Below, piece after piece: positions 12,072 through 23,536 of a DNA stretch of 64,000 bases. Position numbers and translations under genes: made by a program. This DNA comes from Phlebotomus papatasi. Its lineage: Eukaryota > Arthropoda > Insecta > Diptera > Psychodidae. The notes under the pieces were generated by a model. That model had not been told where the DNA came from. It worked only from the letters and a program-made list of their open reading frames with translations, and ran no database searches. The DNA lies in contig NC_077223.1 in the NCBI RefSeq assembly GCF_024763615.1, forward strand, positions 13,888,001-13,952,000, given 5' to 3'. Within the stretch, counting starts at the first letter, position 1; each line of letters starts with the position of its first letter.

Positions 12072-12806
12072 CAGTGGGTGTCAATAGTTTGTTGATTAAT
12101 TAATGTTTGAGAAATCAAGTGAAAAAAAAAGATATAAAAAAAATCCTTTTTCAAATTTTTCTTTTTGCTTAGATATTATTTATATTTTTCAAAAAAATTA
12201 ATTTTGCTGGGTCTACCAGTAGAGTTTTTCAGATGTACTCGTACCTCATCACTATAATATCTGACCATTTTATGTATAACCTTTCGTGAGTTTCTATAAA
12301 ATTTGGCAATTAAGCGACACCGATACATTCCAACAGTATCTCTAGACGATTTTCCCACCTTTTAACTTTTGGTAATTTTCCAATTTTAACCTAAATTATA
12401 AATTTATCAAAAACAGATTATTTCTTGTTATCTATAATCACTTTTATATACAAATATTTACCATTGACAACTATAAAAATGTACAAACCCACCATTTGCC
12501 TCTCAAATGACATAAACTCAAAATGTAACCGGTTTACATTAAGTTGTTTGCATGTTTTAACCATTTTGAATTACTTTTTCAAATGGGGCAACAAACTTTT
12601 GATTTTTCAAAAATGATCATATTTTGAAAAACAATTATTTTTGATGAAATAAAATTAATTATTTTTTTTGAAAAATATAAATAATATCTACGGATTACAG
12701 AGAACCCATTTGCAAAAAGAAAAAATTTGAAAAAGTATTTTTTTCTATAATTTTTTCAGTTGTTTTCTCAAACATGCATTAAGCAACAAACTATTGACAC
12801 TCACTG
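12072..12806. mobile_element. Tc1-like element remnant
   Basis: Terminal inverted repeats CAGTGGGTGTCAATAGTTTG and CAAACTATTGACACTCACTG (735 bp apart); TA precedes the left end. The CAGT(G) tip, TA target and internal helix-turn-helix frame fit the Tc1/mariner superfamily. Internally deleted. Confidence 0.85.
12176..12358 (-). pseudogene. Tc1-type transposase N-terminus remnant
   Basis: A 60-residue frame inside the element above, starting MGKSSRDTVGMYRCRLIAKF and containing VHLKNSTGRPSKI. The MGKS start, the helix-turn-helix spacing and the GRPSK hook resemble the DNA-binding N-terminus of Tc1/Tc3 transposases. No DDE catalytic domain remains. Identification is by pattern, not search. Confidence 0.62.
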
Positions 12807-13140
12807 TTTCTTTTAATAATCTTGTTCACAAAAAAGTGAGTTTTTTCCAAAAAGTTCTCCAAAATCTCATCCCAATGGCTGAATTTTTATTTTTTTAAAT
12901 AAAAATTTCAAAAATTAGTTTAAATGTTACACTTTTATGTCTAAGAAGTTAAATTAAATTTTTACAATGTTGAAAAAACTTAAAGAAGAGATACTGTTTT
13001 TTTTTAGTTTTTGACCCATGTAACCACTTAAGACAAACTGAGTGTTCTTTCAAGCTTTTAGGTGTTGAAAATATTAATTTTGAATTTTATACTCTCATGA
13101 AAATAGGTTATTAAATCACTTTTATTTATTTAATAATCAG

Positions 13141-13356
13141 AGGAGAGCGCCCTACTTTCGGACGATTCAAGCTTCGGACAACTAACTTTTTTCTACGTTC
13201 TTAATGGACTTTATTCTTGGTTTTTTTTAAGGAAATTTGAGGCATTGGATTAGCTATTGAAATATAATATTATAATGGATCAAATTCATTAAAAAAAATT
13301 TTCAAAAAATGAATTGTTCGAAGCTTGAGTCGTCCAAAGGTAGCGCGCTTTCCCTT
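13141..13356. mobile_element. AGCGCxCTACxTTCG MITE, copy 1
   Basis: Left GAGCGCCCTACTTTCGGACG; right CGTCCAAAGGTAGCGCGCTT and TCCC. Shares TTCAAGCTTCGGACAA / TTCGAAGCTTGAGTCGTCC arms with the copy at 13548. Confidence 0.75.
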
Positions 13357-13547
13357 AAATTAAAATTTTCCAAAACAGAGATAAATAGTAAAACCACTTC
13401 ATATTCAACAAATTCAACTCAAAATTTTCCTTATTAGGGCACAAGGAGGTAATTTGGAATCGGATTTAAATTAGAATATTGATATTTCCTAACTGTTATA
13501 GATGGGCAAAAGAAAAAGACTACAAAGCTTTTATTATAGGGCTTCTA

Positions 13548-13725
13548 AGGGAAAGCGCGCTACCTTCGAACGCCTCTAGCTTCGACAAAAAACTCATTTT
13601 TTCAATATGTTTTTAATGAATTTGAACCATTATAATATACTTAAATATGGGCCAAATCCATTAAGAACATAGAAAATATTGAGTTGTTGGAAGCTTGAGT
13701 CGTCCAAAAGTACCGCACTTTCCCC
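13548..13725. mobile_element. AGCGCGCTACCTTCG MITE, copy 2
   Basis: TA then AGGGAAAGCGCGCTACCTTC; right GTCCAAAAGTACCGCACTTT, CCCC, TA. 178 bp and almost wholly palindromic. Confidence 0.8.
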
Positions 13726-14645
13726 TACTTCCAAGTGTTTTTTTTAAGAAATCCCAAAATTCTAAATTACCCCATTGCACCCTAAACCTTTTAATTTATT
13801 AAATATTTAAATTTAAAAAATGTCAAATATTAATTTAAGTAAATTTTGCCTTAAAATCGTCATCGCAAAGTACAAATCGGCCTTAAAAAATTGATTTAGG
13901 GATTTAAATCAAAGAATTACAGAGGAAGTCTCAAAGAGTGATGATTGTTTTATAATGTTGTTTTTAATTTATTTTTAAAATTTCCCCACAGCAATGGTGA
14001 CAAAGCAGAACATGCTGAAATTTTTCTTATCACAATGTCATAATACAGACTTTATTGCTGGTCACAGATCAAAAAGTCAAGTCTTATTTTCTCCTCATTC
14101 GCTTCTTGAGATTTGCTTCTCGAAAATCAATTAATCTGTTGTTTTACTCAGTTATTTTTTCGTTAGAAAATTATTTCCTGTCTTAGACTTTCACTAGGAA
14201 TTAGGTTCATCAACGAAATGTTTAAATTCTCCTTCAATTTAATTATTTAAGAGAATTATCAAAATATTGACATATTAATATAGTTCCTCCTCATTGGAAT
14301 TCTACATAAAGAGGCTATTTATCAGCCTCATTAAGCTTCCTGCTGTGCATACATCCCTTAATCGGAATTAATTTTGAAGCGAATAATTTAGAAACTTGTT
14401 AACTAAATTTTAATGAAACGTGCAATTGCGCAATTTACAACACAATAACAGCATGATTAGGGCATAATGCTTGGAATTTGCATTCTAATGAGCAAATGAG
14501 AATGCAAATCGATTTAATATTTTACTGCTTGAATAGCATTAAATGGACGGTTATTAATTACTAAAGATTGGACCATTTGTTAGATTAATTGCCACTGTGA
14601 ATTGAGATAATAAAGGTATTTACTGGTCAATTTAATCATTTTCAG
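13726..14645. other. GCH1 intron 1, 3' part
   Basis: From about 13990 the DNA is non-repetitive and moderately AT-rich up to the acceptor at 14645. No further exon is visible. Confidence 0.4.
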
Positions 14646-14811
14646 AAGCCCTCAATGGCGCTATTTTCGAGGAAGACACCGACGAGATGGTTGTGGTGAA
14701 GGATATCGAAATGTTTTCAATGTGTGAGCATCACTTGGTGCCCTTTTATGGGAAAGTCTCAATTGGATACTTGCCATGCAAGAAAATCCTTGGACTCAGC
14801 AAATTAGCCAG
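14646..14811 (+). CDS. GCH1: GTP cyclohydrolase I, second visible exon (zinc site)
   Basis: The exon follows TTTTCAG and ends AG before GTGAGT. It encodes visible residues 70-125, including VVVKDIEMFSMCEHHLVPF. C96 and H99 of the visible chain match zinc ligands of the family, and H98 belongs to the same active-site block. GYLPCKKILGLSKLAR follows. Both splice phases match the neighbouring exons. It is isolated by a 14.1-kb upstream intron full of transposon remnants. Confidence 0.97.
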
Positions 14812-14856
14812 GTGAGTTTTATTTGGCAAGAAAATAAAGTTTTGAAAGACCATATA

Positions 14857-15906
14857 GGGTAAGTGTGCCAAATTTCGGCATAGTTGCATGTAAGCACCGA
14901 AGTCCTAAGTTTGAAATGCAATATTTTTAATTCATATTGATATTTTTTGTTACTTCCTTTTCGGGAGGGTTGTGTGGAACCTTCAAGACTAGTTTATCAT
15001 TTTTGTTTTCTTTAAATCACTTCTTAAAATATTGAAAAATTAATAAAAATATGGACATTGCTTTGGGTAGTATTTCGGCCACTTTGTGTGAAATTTCGGC
15101 CACCTTTTTTCTGACCACATTTTGTGACGGAACGGATAGAAAATTTCAAAACGTCAAACGGAACGAGTTTAATATTTAATTTAATACGTTTATATGACTC
15201 ACAAGCCTTGATATCTTCCGCGTAATTTGTCCTGAAGGCCTGAAGAGTAGCATCTCAAATTTACGCGCAGATTCCCGTAGCAATTTGCACTTCCTGAACT
15301 CTTCCAAGGCCTTTTCCACATCATCTTTTTCATAGAAGCGATGGTTTTTTTCTCTGGACATTGTAGAATTCAGAAATTGAAAAAGAAAACATAAAATGAA
15401 TAAGAAATTTAGGAAAGCAAAAGATGTGGCCGAAATAGGCAACACTACCTCACTGTAGAGACGCTCACAAAGTATATACTTTTTTACGCGATATACAGGA
15501 TCCAGCTGGGAAATTTTACCCGAAATTTAAAGATTGATTCACTATTAACATAAACAGAAACAATCTTTAGTGAAAACTAATCAATTTTCATGAAAAACAC
15601 CGAAGGAAAACCTTCTGCACTTCACCACAAATCACAACACTGCTAGAGAGACAATCGATCTATCACATTTTTTGTAAGACTCTTTCCACACTGAGTTTTT
15701 ACAACACAATTTAAATTCAAATTATACCTATAATTTAACTGTCTTTGTGTTAATACATCCTAAAATGAATAAATATTTGAAAGCAAAATGAATTCATTGA
15801 CTATTCGAAGATTACATACATAATTTTAATTAATTTATTTGCATGGCCGAAATTATACTCAAAGTGGCCGAAATTAGAAGCTGGCCGAAATTTGGCACAC
15901 TTACCG
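14857..15906. mobile_element. Pogo-like TA-flanked element with psq remnant
   Basis: Ends GGGTAAGTGTGCCAAATTTC and AAATTTGGCACACTTACC, flanked by TA. Direct copies of ATTTCGGCCAC occur near the left end and GTGGCCGAAATTA at the right. 1050 bp with a short transposase-like frame on the - strand. A fragment of the same left end lies at 54804-54875. Confidence 0.82.
15176..15361 (-). pseudogene. psq-type helix-turn-helix remnant of a pogo-like transposase
   Basis: From the ATG at 15361 the frame reads MSREKNHRFYEKDDVEKALE, EFRKCKLLRESARKFE, which matches the shape of the psq/CENP-B N-terminal domain (Y.E.D...A......G....AA..F). It then loses similarity and stops. The in-frame extension upstream of this ATG is hydrophobic and probably not coding. 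Confidence 0.6.
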
Positions 15907-15909
15907 TAC

Positions 15910-17115
15910 CTATTTCAAATTCCCACTGAAAATGTAAACCGATCTTTAAAGAAATGTTTAAACATCTTACAAATACAAATTGTCGTAGATCTCCTGACCA
16001 TAAATTATTAAATAAAAGAATTACCAAGAGCAAATTTCTTTTTTTGTAAAATTAAGTATAATTGTTTTTCGAAACACTTTAATCCCGTTTATTTTCATTT
16101 CCAAACTGATATTATTTTTAATACATTTTAAAGTTGAAAGTTTTTATAATGTTTGATAGAATAAAATAATTTCTTTGAGTAAACCACGCTTTCAAATTTA
16201 ATCTATAAAGAAACCCATTAAAAGGATCCCTTTTATAAAAATAGGCCACGCCCACTTAATACACTAAATAAGTTAACATAATGTTGTTATATTCACTAAA
16301 TAAATATGTTGCGTATTTTATAATGAGCAACATACTCCAATATTTATCCCCCCTCCACTTAAAAAATTATAAATATTCAGGGATATAGGTAAATTGTCTC
16401 TTTAGTCACGCCCACTTATTGTATTTTTGCTCCCCAACGTACACTCCCCTAAGTACACGTTTTTGGCAGACTTTCTTAAAGATTTCTAATTAAAATGTGA
16501 AGAACAGTGCAGTGGCGGATACAGCATGAAAGACCTAGTCGGCAAATGGATAATGCGGGCCTCGGGATACCAAGAACCAAATTGTGAATACTAAATTGTA
16601 TAGGTATTACGCTAGATTGAGATGCCCATAATTTAGGATTGATAAGAAGTTCTAATTAGTGTCAAAAGTATAGCTGGGATATTAGAAAGAGAAGTAGCCA
16701 CATTGGAGGAGAATTATCCCCAAAACAAACCTTTTAACTGCTCGAACTCCAAAAGAGAGCAGTTTTCACAATCGACTTTTTTCAAACGCAAAAAAGAATC
16801 TTCTCGAAAATTTTCAAAAAAAATAAGTTCAATTTTCTACGAATTTGAGCTTATTTAAAAATCAATAAAATTCTTAATATGGACCTCAAGGAAAACGAAA
16901 ACCATTTACAGGAACTGTTTTTCGAGGAAACTGTTTTTTTTTTAGATTTACTCAAAGAAGTCCAAAAACGTTCTCATGGATCTGAAAAGCTTTTTATTGG
17001 AGAAAATTGCATTTGAAAACTTCAAAAAGAATTTCCTTAAGCGACATTCTTATTCTAAACAGACTTTTAGATTCTTTACTGACATAAGTCTTATTTTAAT
17101 CCGATTTTTATGATT
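15910..17115. other. GCH1 intron 2, unassigned
   Basis: AT-rich. Contains paired ATAGGCCACGCCCACTTA (16241) and AGTCACGCCCACTTA (16403) words, a repeated short motif also met as GGGGCGTGGC at 44356 and 45423. No gene. Confidence 0.35.
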
Positions 17116-17119
17116 TTAA

Positions 17120-17621
17120 CCCTTTAAGGACGATTGAAACACCGGTGTCCCATAAAGAAAATAATTTTTCCTGACTACCTTAAACTATTTTATTTCTAAT
17201 GTTCGTACGTAATTGCAAAGTAGAAGGTTGAAAGAATTTAGGATATTTTTTAAAAGTCTCCAGCAAGTTACTATATTGTAAACTTTAAGCTCGAAAATTG
17301 CGAATTCTGAAATTCTCATATTCAAAATTATTTTATTTTTTTTTTAAGAAAAACCGTTTTGCAAAAAGAAACTACAATACTCAAACATAATATTTTTCAT
17401 TAGATTGAAAATGATCAGTCATTGGTATCGTCAGAAAAATTACTTAAACTTTTGGGCTATTTTTGTTCCTATCGTTCATAGAGGTAAAAAATACACAGAA
17501 TCAGACTCTGTTGGATTTTCGAAGATTAGATGTAAGACGTTTCACAAGTTTTGTTAATTTTTTTTAATTTCATTTTTATTACTGATTTTCGGTCAGTGAA
17601 AACTGTCTCGTCGTTAAAGGG
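17120..17621. mobile_element. piggyBac-like MITE at TTAA
   Basis: TTAA, CCCTTTAAGGACGATTG ... CTCGTCGTTAAAGGG, TTAA. CCC tips and a TTAA duplication are the signature of piggyBac. 502 bp; its sides align with the ends of the transposase-bearing remnant at 49007, so it looks like a deletion derivative. Confidence 0.88.
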
Positions 17622-18011
17622 TTAAGTGGTTCAGACAGATCATAACTTGTTTAATAAGAGGCGGGGGCGGGGCCTCAATTTCCAAAATTGGATTTTCTAG
17701 AGTCTTTCTGGGCATAATAATATTACGTGATTAAATTGTTTAAGCGACATTCAAAATTCCCTTTTTAAATTCGAAAATCTTGTGTATTATAACCTCCCAA
17801 AAGCTACAAGCAAAATTTCCGTTAAGCATTCCTAAAGAAGGAAGGCGTGGTCTAAATTCTAAAGCTATTCATTTGTGAAACTTACACTCAAGAAACAAAT
17901 TCTACTTCTGTGAAAAAATACAAGAGTTTAATTTAATTCATTTTAAAAGGAAATGAAAGCATTTTCATGCATAAAATTTTAAATAAATAAAATTTCTGAA
18001 GCAGATTCGCA

Positions 18012-18196
18012 GGGGAGCGCTTTCAGGCTTCGAACACTTTATATTTCCCATATTTTAAATGAATATAACCTCATTTTTTTTTCAGGGAATTTATGACTTT
18101 AAGACTACTAAAACATATTGCCATATGGTTAGATTTATTAAAAGAATATCGCGAATATCGAAGCCACAGTGTGTGCGAAACATGAAAGCTTTCCCT
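18012..18196. mobile_element. GGGGAGCGCTTTCAGGCTTC MITE, copy 1
   Basis: Inverted ends GCTTTCAGGCTTCGAACAC and TGTGTGCGAAACATGAAAGC. Same family as 53330-53533 and the half copy at 59965-60052. The 109-residue frame across it is not a gene. Confidence 0.65.
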
Positions 18197-18741
18197 CATT
18201 TCATTTATTTGAAAACGAGAAATTACAAAATCCAATTGAATGACTCACAGTTTAAAGAAAACTTTCGATTGAAAGGCATGAAACTTTTTCTATACAATAA
18301 TACTTGCAATAAAATCTTAATCAATATTTTTTCTTTATTAATACAAACAAGTCTTTTTCGTACACTTCTTCGCATTCGAACTTTATAAACTTTTACTTTT
18401 CAGAAATTTAAACAAAAAAAAATATCCCTCCACTTGTAGAATAGAATCAAATTATTTTTACCTTCCTTGTTGAAAGTCAATTATTTCCTCTCTTTAAATT
18501 TGCACAATCCTCATTTTTAATCTAATTCCGTTATTCCTCGAGCTTTTCCCTCCCAAAACAATCACACAGTCAAAATGCAATGACGAAAAGTGAATGAGGA
18601 ACTAATGGGAAACCCACCAAAAGGTCTCAATTTGATTTTCAGGTGGAAATTCAATTAGATTTTGCCATTTGAGACACTATCATTGAATTTGATTCACCAT
18701 TGAAATGCCATAATTAAATTGGTTTTGTCTCCCATTCCCAG

Positions 18742-18858
18742 AATCGTGGAAATTTTCTCGAGGCGCCTTCAGGTTCAGGAGAGACTCACGAAGCAAATTG
18801 CTGTCGCCGTCACACAAGCCGTACAACCAGCCGGTGTGGCTGTTATTATTGAGGGAGT
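18742..18858 (+). CDS. GCH1: GTP cyclohydrolase I, third visible exon
   Basis: The exon follows CCCATTCCCAG and ends before GTAAGTC. It encodes residues 126-163, IVEIFSRRLQVQERLTKQIA and then VAVTQAVQPAGVAVIIEG, the most conserved stretch of the enzyme (dimer and decamer contacts, GTP pocket). Both flanking codons are split: R125 with the previous exon and V164 with the next. It is almost identical to what is known from flies. Confidence 0.97.
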
Positions 18859-19301
18859 GTAAGTCAAATCTATATAACAGCTCTATACCTTTTGCACTAG
18901 GGAAAGCATTAATAAAAGTAAAACTATGGTGTAGTCACACCTTCAGTCTCTCTACATTTTGCCATAAATCAGCTCCTATACTGGCGTCTCCTACCTTTAC
19001 CTCAGGAACACGTGTTTGTGATAAATTTAAAGGGACAAAGTGGAAGAAAATCACTTGTAACATTATTGATTTTAGAGTTAAAATACAAGCAAAGACGTAA
19101 AATAAATTGTACCTGAAGATAAATGGATTGAGAACTGTTAACAAGCTGAAGTGATATGGTGATATTCCATTGAAAAATTAAAAAAAAAAATAAATGAAAA
19201 AGGGAAAATGGAATTTTCCCTTAATTTCCTTTAGTACATGAACGAGACACCCGAATAAATGGGGCAATTTTTTCAGTCTTCAAACATTTTTCAATGGAAT
19301 A

Positions 19302-19531
19302 GGGTAAAGTGATACAAGTTGGGCATAGTGTTACAAGTTGGACAATTCGCCGGTACAAGTTGGACATGGTCTTTTTCTTGATAAAACAGTACAAAATTTG
19401 TTTTTCAGCACAAGGAACCAAATTATAAAACTAAAGCACTAAAAATATACAAATAAAAATGAAGTACTAAATTTATCAAGAAAAAAAGCCCTGTCCAAAC
19501 CATTGATTGTCCAACTTGTACCACTTTACCC
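19302..19531. mobile_element. GGGTAAAGTGxTACAAGTTGG MITE
   Basis: TA, GGGTAAAGTGATACAAGTTG ... CAACTTGTACCACTTTACCC, TA. The word TACAAGTTGG(A/G)CA is repeated three times at the left end. Confidence 0.85.
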
Positions 19532-19744
19532 TAGATCCATTATTTCTCTTCACGAGGATTTTTTCGCCTTTCCTTTAAGATCCGTCTAAGCAAAAAATTA
19601 TCAAAAGAAAAGAACTTTAATTTTTCCTTATCTTTAAAGAACCAACAATAAATCTACGTGACTAAAACTGCTCCCTTTTTCCTTTTCAATTGAGATAAGG
19701 TATTCTTTTATTTTTATTTGCAATGTAAATACCCTTTGTCAAGA

Positions 19745-20470
19745 ACATGTTTGAAAGAAAACAAGAAAAGAAAAATATCTAGCTTACATGTTGCGTGCTT
19801 CAGCTAAATGTACAAATTTATATCTGACAAATACCTTGTAAAATTGTTCGTTAATGTTAAATACAAAGTTTTCGTAAATCGTTATAACCCACCAAAAAAT
19901 TCGTAAATGTTTGTACTTTTTACAAACATGGTTCGTAACATGATCATATTACCAACATTTTTTGTCTTTTTTTACAAATATTTTTGTTGGTACATTTTTG
20001 TTTGCCTGGAAGAGCTTTACGAAAAATTGACAAAATTTTACGTATATTTTCTACATGTTTACGAACCTTTGCAAACGAATGTTTGTAAAAGAATGAAAAA
20101 TGCTCGTCAAGTAATCAAATTACGAAAAATATTTGCGAAAAAGGTACAAACTTTTGCGAACTTTTTAGTCGATTAGGGAAAACTGGGGCACCACCAAACA
20201 CGGGGTACCACCAAACACTGCGATTTTTTAATCAGATATTCGACTTCTGAGGACAAGGCTTATAGGAATTTATAGGTACTATAGGGATGCTTGTCCATTG
20301 AAGAAATGGTCGAGATATCCCAAGTAGTTTAGAAATAAAAATTAGTGTTTGGTGCTACCCCGTGTTTGGTGGTGCCCCAGTTTCCCCTATACGATTTACG
20401 AGAATTTATTAAGTCTCCCGTGAGAATTAACAAACATTTGCGAACAATTTTACGAAATATATTCTTGCTG
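19745..20470. repeat. CGTAAATGTTTGT-rich repeat region
   Basis: Many direct and inverted versions of TTTACGAA(A/C) and ACAAACATTTGCGAAC occur on both sides of the MITE at 20176, so that MITE interrupts a larger element. Outer ends were not fixed. The 89-residue frame here is a by-product of the repeat. Confidence 0.5.
20176..20387. mobile_element. Palindromic MITE with CCACCAAACAC words
   Basis: TA, GGGAAAACTGGGGCACCACC ... GGTGGTGCCCCAGTTTCCCC, TA. CACCACCAAACACGGGGTACC is followed by a second ACCAAACAC, mirrored at the right end. Confidence 0.87.
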
Positions 20471-20980
20471 TGTAATTTCAAGAAAACTCTTTGATCGTTA
20501 AATCTTGAGATCGGCGTTTTACTCTTTTTTTCAATAATTTATTAGGGCCTCAATAAGAAATCTAAGTAAGAAAGAGTATTTTCTGATTAAAAAGACCTTT
20601 AGACTTCAAACATTTTGCGTGGTTCAGAGAGAATCATAAAAGTTAATTAAATATTTAGTAAAACGGTATTTAGTAATTTTTTAATAAATAAAATTTAATA
20701 ATGTTTTTAATATAAATTAAAAACACTTGAAAATTTTGATAAATTAATCCCGACTCTGTTCTTTGAAAGAAACTTTTAAAAGTGTTACAAGGGTACAAGG
20801 GTTAAGTAAATACTTAAGAAAATTATCTTAGATTTTGCTGTCCTTCTATTTCACAATTATCTAGAACACCAAATCTTTCATAATTCTAAATAGCTAAAAA
20901 AAAGTTTTCTTCTTTAGTACCCTGAATTCTAAAAGAGTCGAAAGTATTAAAGCTTGATTTCCCGATGAAATGTTACAATA

Positions 20981-21183
20981 GGGTAAAATAAGGTAATTTG
21001 GAACCATTTACAATTTCTAGAGATGCAAAAGAAAAAAATCGCTAAGAAAAGCTGTTGCTTTGCTTCTTAATCGTCTGGTTCTTCTATTTCGCGGTCTTTG
21101 TTTTCTCTTTTCTCATCTGAAACAGTAAGAAAATCTCAAATGCTCCAAATTGTAAATGGTTCCAAATTACATTATTTCACTCT
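20981..21183. mobile_element. Palindromic MITE, GGGTAAAATAAGGTAATTTG
   Basis: TA, GGGTAAAATAAGGTAATTTG, GAACCATTTACAATTT; mirrored AAATTGTAAATGGTTCCAAA and TAATTTCACTCTA-like end. 203 bp. Confidence 0.8.
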
Positions 21184-21489
21184 ATAGTTTTTTAATTAAT
21201 TTTATTAGTAACGAAAAATTAAAATTATTTTTTTTTCAAACCTATAATTAGAAAGAGTAATGACCATAGAATGTAAATGGAGTAGAAGACTTAATTTTAA
21301 AAGATATTTATAATAGTTTTAAAAGCCTCTTTCACTAGGAATAAGCACCGTAACAAACTTATGATTCCTCCTGTACACATCTCATTATCATATGAATTTA
21401 GAAAATTCAGAAAATTAGAGAATTAGCAGAATTAAAAATAATTCTAAATTTTCTCCTCAATTCTGATAATAGCTTTAAGATTTAATATA

Positions 21490-21667
21490 CCGTAAGTGCG
21501 GATGACTTTGACACCCTCTTGTTCGTAAGCTTTTCTTTACTTCTAGTACTTAAAGATGATCTTTACCGATCTAATCTACCATGTCTAATCGGTGAAAGCC
21601 GTTCTTAAACATTAGACTTAAAGAAAAACTTATGAATAGGAGGGGGAAAAGTCGCCCGCACTTACGG
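21490..21667. mobile_element. CCGTAAGTGCGG hairpin MITE
   Basis: TA, CCGTAAGTGCGGATGACTTT ... AAAGTCGCCCGCACTTACGG, TA. 178 bp. Diverged relatives lie at 7370-7490, 53003-53180, 63055-63200 and 63394-63541. Confidence 0.86.
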
Positions 21668-21732
21668 TAAATATTTAGTATCAAGCTTATAGATTTCCTA
21701 CTCTCAGTGGTTACAGACTAAAAATAGAAGGA

Positions 21733-21957
21733 AATTGGCACATTTGAAGTGAGCCAGCTTTGAAATTGGGCCTTTTTCTCCTATTTTTAAATGGAATTCA
21801 GCTTTTTCATGATGTAATTTAGCTTTGCAATCGATTTGCTGAACTAAATTATATCATAATAAAATCTAGTTTTATTTAAAAGAAAGGAGAAAAAATCCTA
21901 ATTTCAAAGCTGCGCCAGTTCAAAGGTGCCCCAGATGCCTCCCCCTACTTCCATTTA
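21733..21957. mobile_element. Inverted-repeat MITE, CTTTGAAAT(T) arms
   Basis: Left GGCACATTTGAAGTGAGCCA and GCTTTGAAATTGGG, mirrored by CTAATTTCAAAGCTGCGCCA and GTTCAAAGGTGCCCC. Central palindrome around TGATGTAATTTAGC. Exact left end uncertain. Confidence 0.65.
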
Positions 21958-22235
21958 TTGTAAACTTGCCTCATTTTTTGTATTACAACGTTTAATGTTT
22001 AAAAGATTTCCCCCGACCAGATTTAAAATTAAAGAAATCTTATAAGAGTTTAAGATTTCCATTTCAGCTTCGTTATTGTGCAACTATATTTTACATTCAA
22101 GCTTCAAGGCTTCAGGAAAATTGTCGATTTAAAAATAAAGGTCCTACGTAAAGGATACAAATGAACCTTTAAATTGATCAAAGTTGAAAATTACCAACTT
22201 TAAGTCAAAAGCTAATGATATGATAGTTTCAGTAC

Positions 22236-22371
22236 CAGTAAAGCATGGTATTGACCTTTGGCTCCCTTTCTCCTTTTAATTTCTCAAGCCAACGTTTCGG
22301 AGGGACTTAAGAAATTAAAAGAAGAAAGGAACCAAAGGTCAATACTGTGTTTTACTGTCTCTGATACTCAA
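22236..22371. repeat. Hairpin repeat with TTGACCTTTGG arms
   Basis: GTAAAGCATGGTATTGACCT and CTTTCTCCTTTTAATTTCT are mirrored by AGAAATTAAAAGAAGAAAGG and AGGTCAATACTGTGTTTTAC. Confidence 0.65.
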
Positions 22372-22542
22372 TTTACTGGCCGGCCTGATATAATAAATGC
22401 AAGGTTAGTTTGATTCGAAAGTCTCAGTATTCAGATGTTTAAAGCTTTCTTACAATAAGCTTTAAAATTAAAGAAAACCTGAAGAAGATAAGCATTTTAA
22501 AGTGAGTTTAATTATTCTAAAATTTTTGGTGTTTCACCTTAA

Positions 22543-22780
22543 CTCTTTCGTCTCTTTTGGCACGAGAGTACCCAAAGCAGCATATGAATGTTCTGTGAAA
22601 AACAATGTTTTTTAAGTATTCAGAATTGATATAAATCCGATTCTTGTGGATGATTACAAACTATAAGGATGTCCAAATGTGAGATATTTTTTGTAGGACC
22701 TCAATTAATTCCTGAGCTTAGATATTTTTGATTAAAAATTGTGAAATTGGCTTGCAGCATATGCTGCGGTCCGGAAAGAG
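22543..22780 (-). mobile_element. TTAA-flanked CTCTTTC MITE, copy 1
   Basis: TTAA at 22539 and 22781, ends CTCTTTCG and CGGAAAGAG. 238 bp, inverse orientation to the copies at 26086-26319 and 28115-28352, which share GGACATCCTTATAGTTTGTA and GCATATGCTGC blocks. A diverged relative starts near 63876. Confidence 0.87.
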
Positions 22781-22789
22781 TTAAAGAAC

Positions 22790-23400
22790 TAGAGAAATTT
22801 TACACTGAAATTAAATTTATTGTCAAAGCATACGAACTAGTCTTTAAAAATCAATTTAAAGATTTAACTCTTAAAGATTTATCACAGAATTAAAGACTTG
22901 CTTCGACAATTTAGCAAATAAGTTGCGAAATCGATGCAGTAAAATTTGCAAAAAAAAACCTTAATATGTTACGTCTTAAAATATAATTAAACTTTTAAAA
23001 CTCAAGGAAATTATGCAAACTTTGGAAAATATTTCAAGCATTGATATTTAAAAAAAATTATAAAACTTGAGGCCAATACAATAATGAGATATGGATGAAC
23101 ATAATTTAAAAAATAATTATAATAAGATTTTTTTATATTTATGTTTTAAAAATACAAACTGATATTCGCCAGCGAACATAAAAAGCTTAAAAAACTAGAT
23201 TTGAAAAAAGAACTGATCTAAAAAATTATCATAAAAATGATCAGAAGTAAGCAAAATCTAAATCTTTAACTGAACTTATACCATGGCAATTTGGTTTCTA
23301 AAGCAAATAAATATTTATCTTATAAACTACGTCGTCAGAATAGGATGAAAGCTTAATTTACCCACCAGTAAATACGTAAATGAAGTATTTCCTTTATCTC
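22790..23400. other. GCH1 intron 3, end
   Basis: AT-rich, no repeat or gene recognised. Confidence 0.35.
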
Positions 23401-23406
23401 TTTCAG

Positions 23407-23536
23407 GCACATGTGCATGGTGATGCGAGGTGTTCAGAAGATCAACAGCAAAACTGTGACATCGACTATGTTGGGCGTCTTCCGGGACGATCCCAAGACC
23501 AGAGAGGAATTCCTAACCCTCGTCAACACAAAATAG
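23407..23536 (+). CDS. GCH1: GTP cyclohydrolase I, last exon
   Basis: The exon follows TCTTTCAG and ends in TAG at 23534-23536. It encodes residues 164-206, beginning VHMCMVMRGVQKINSKTVTS; C167 is the third zinc ligand. The end, FRDDPKTREEFLTLVNTK, is the usual GCH1 C-terminus. The ORF in another frame across the same DNA (from 23380) is a shadow. The 3' UTR follows, with AATAAA candidates at 23739 and 24039. Confidence 0.97.

Noticed and set aside
18059..18388. 109-residue + strand ORF in GCH1 intron 2
   Set aside because: Overlaps a MITE arm and is AT-driven low complexity.
19907..20176. 89-residue ORF with a membrane-like start
   Set aside because: Composed of CGTAAATGTTTGT repeat units broken by a MITE.
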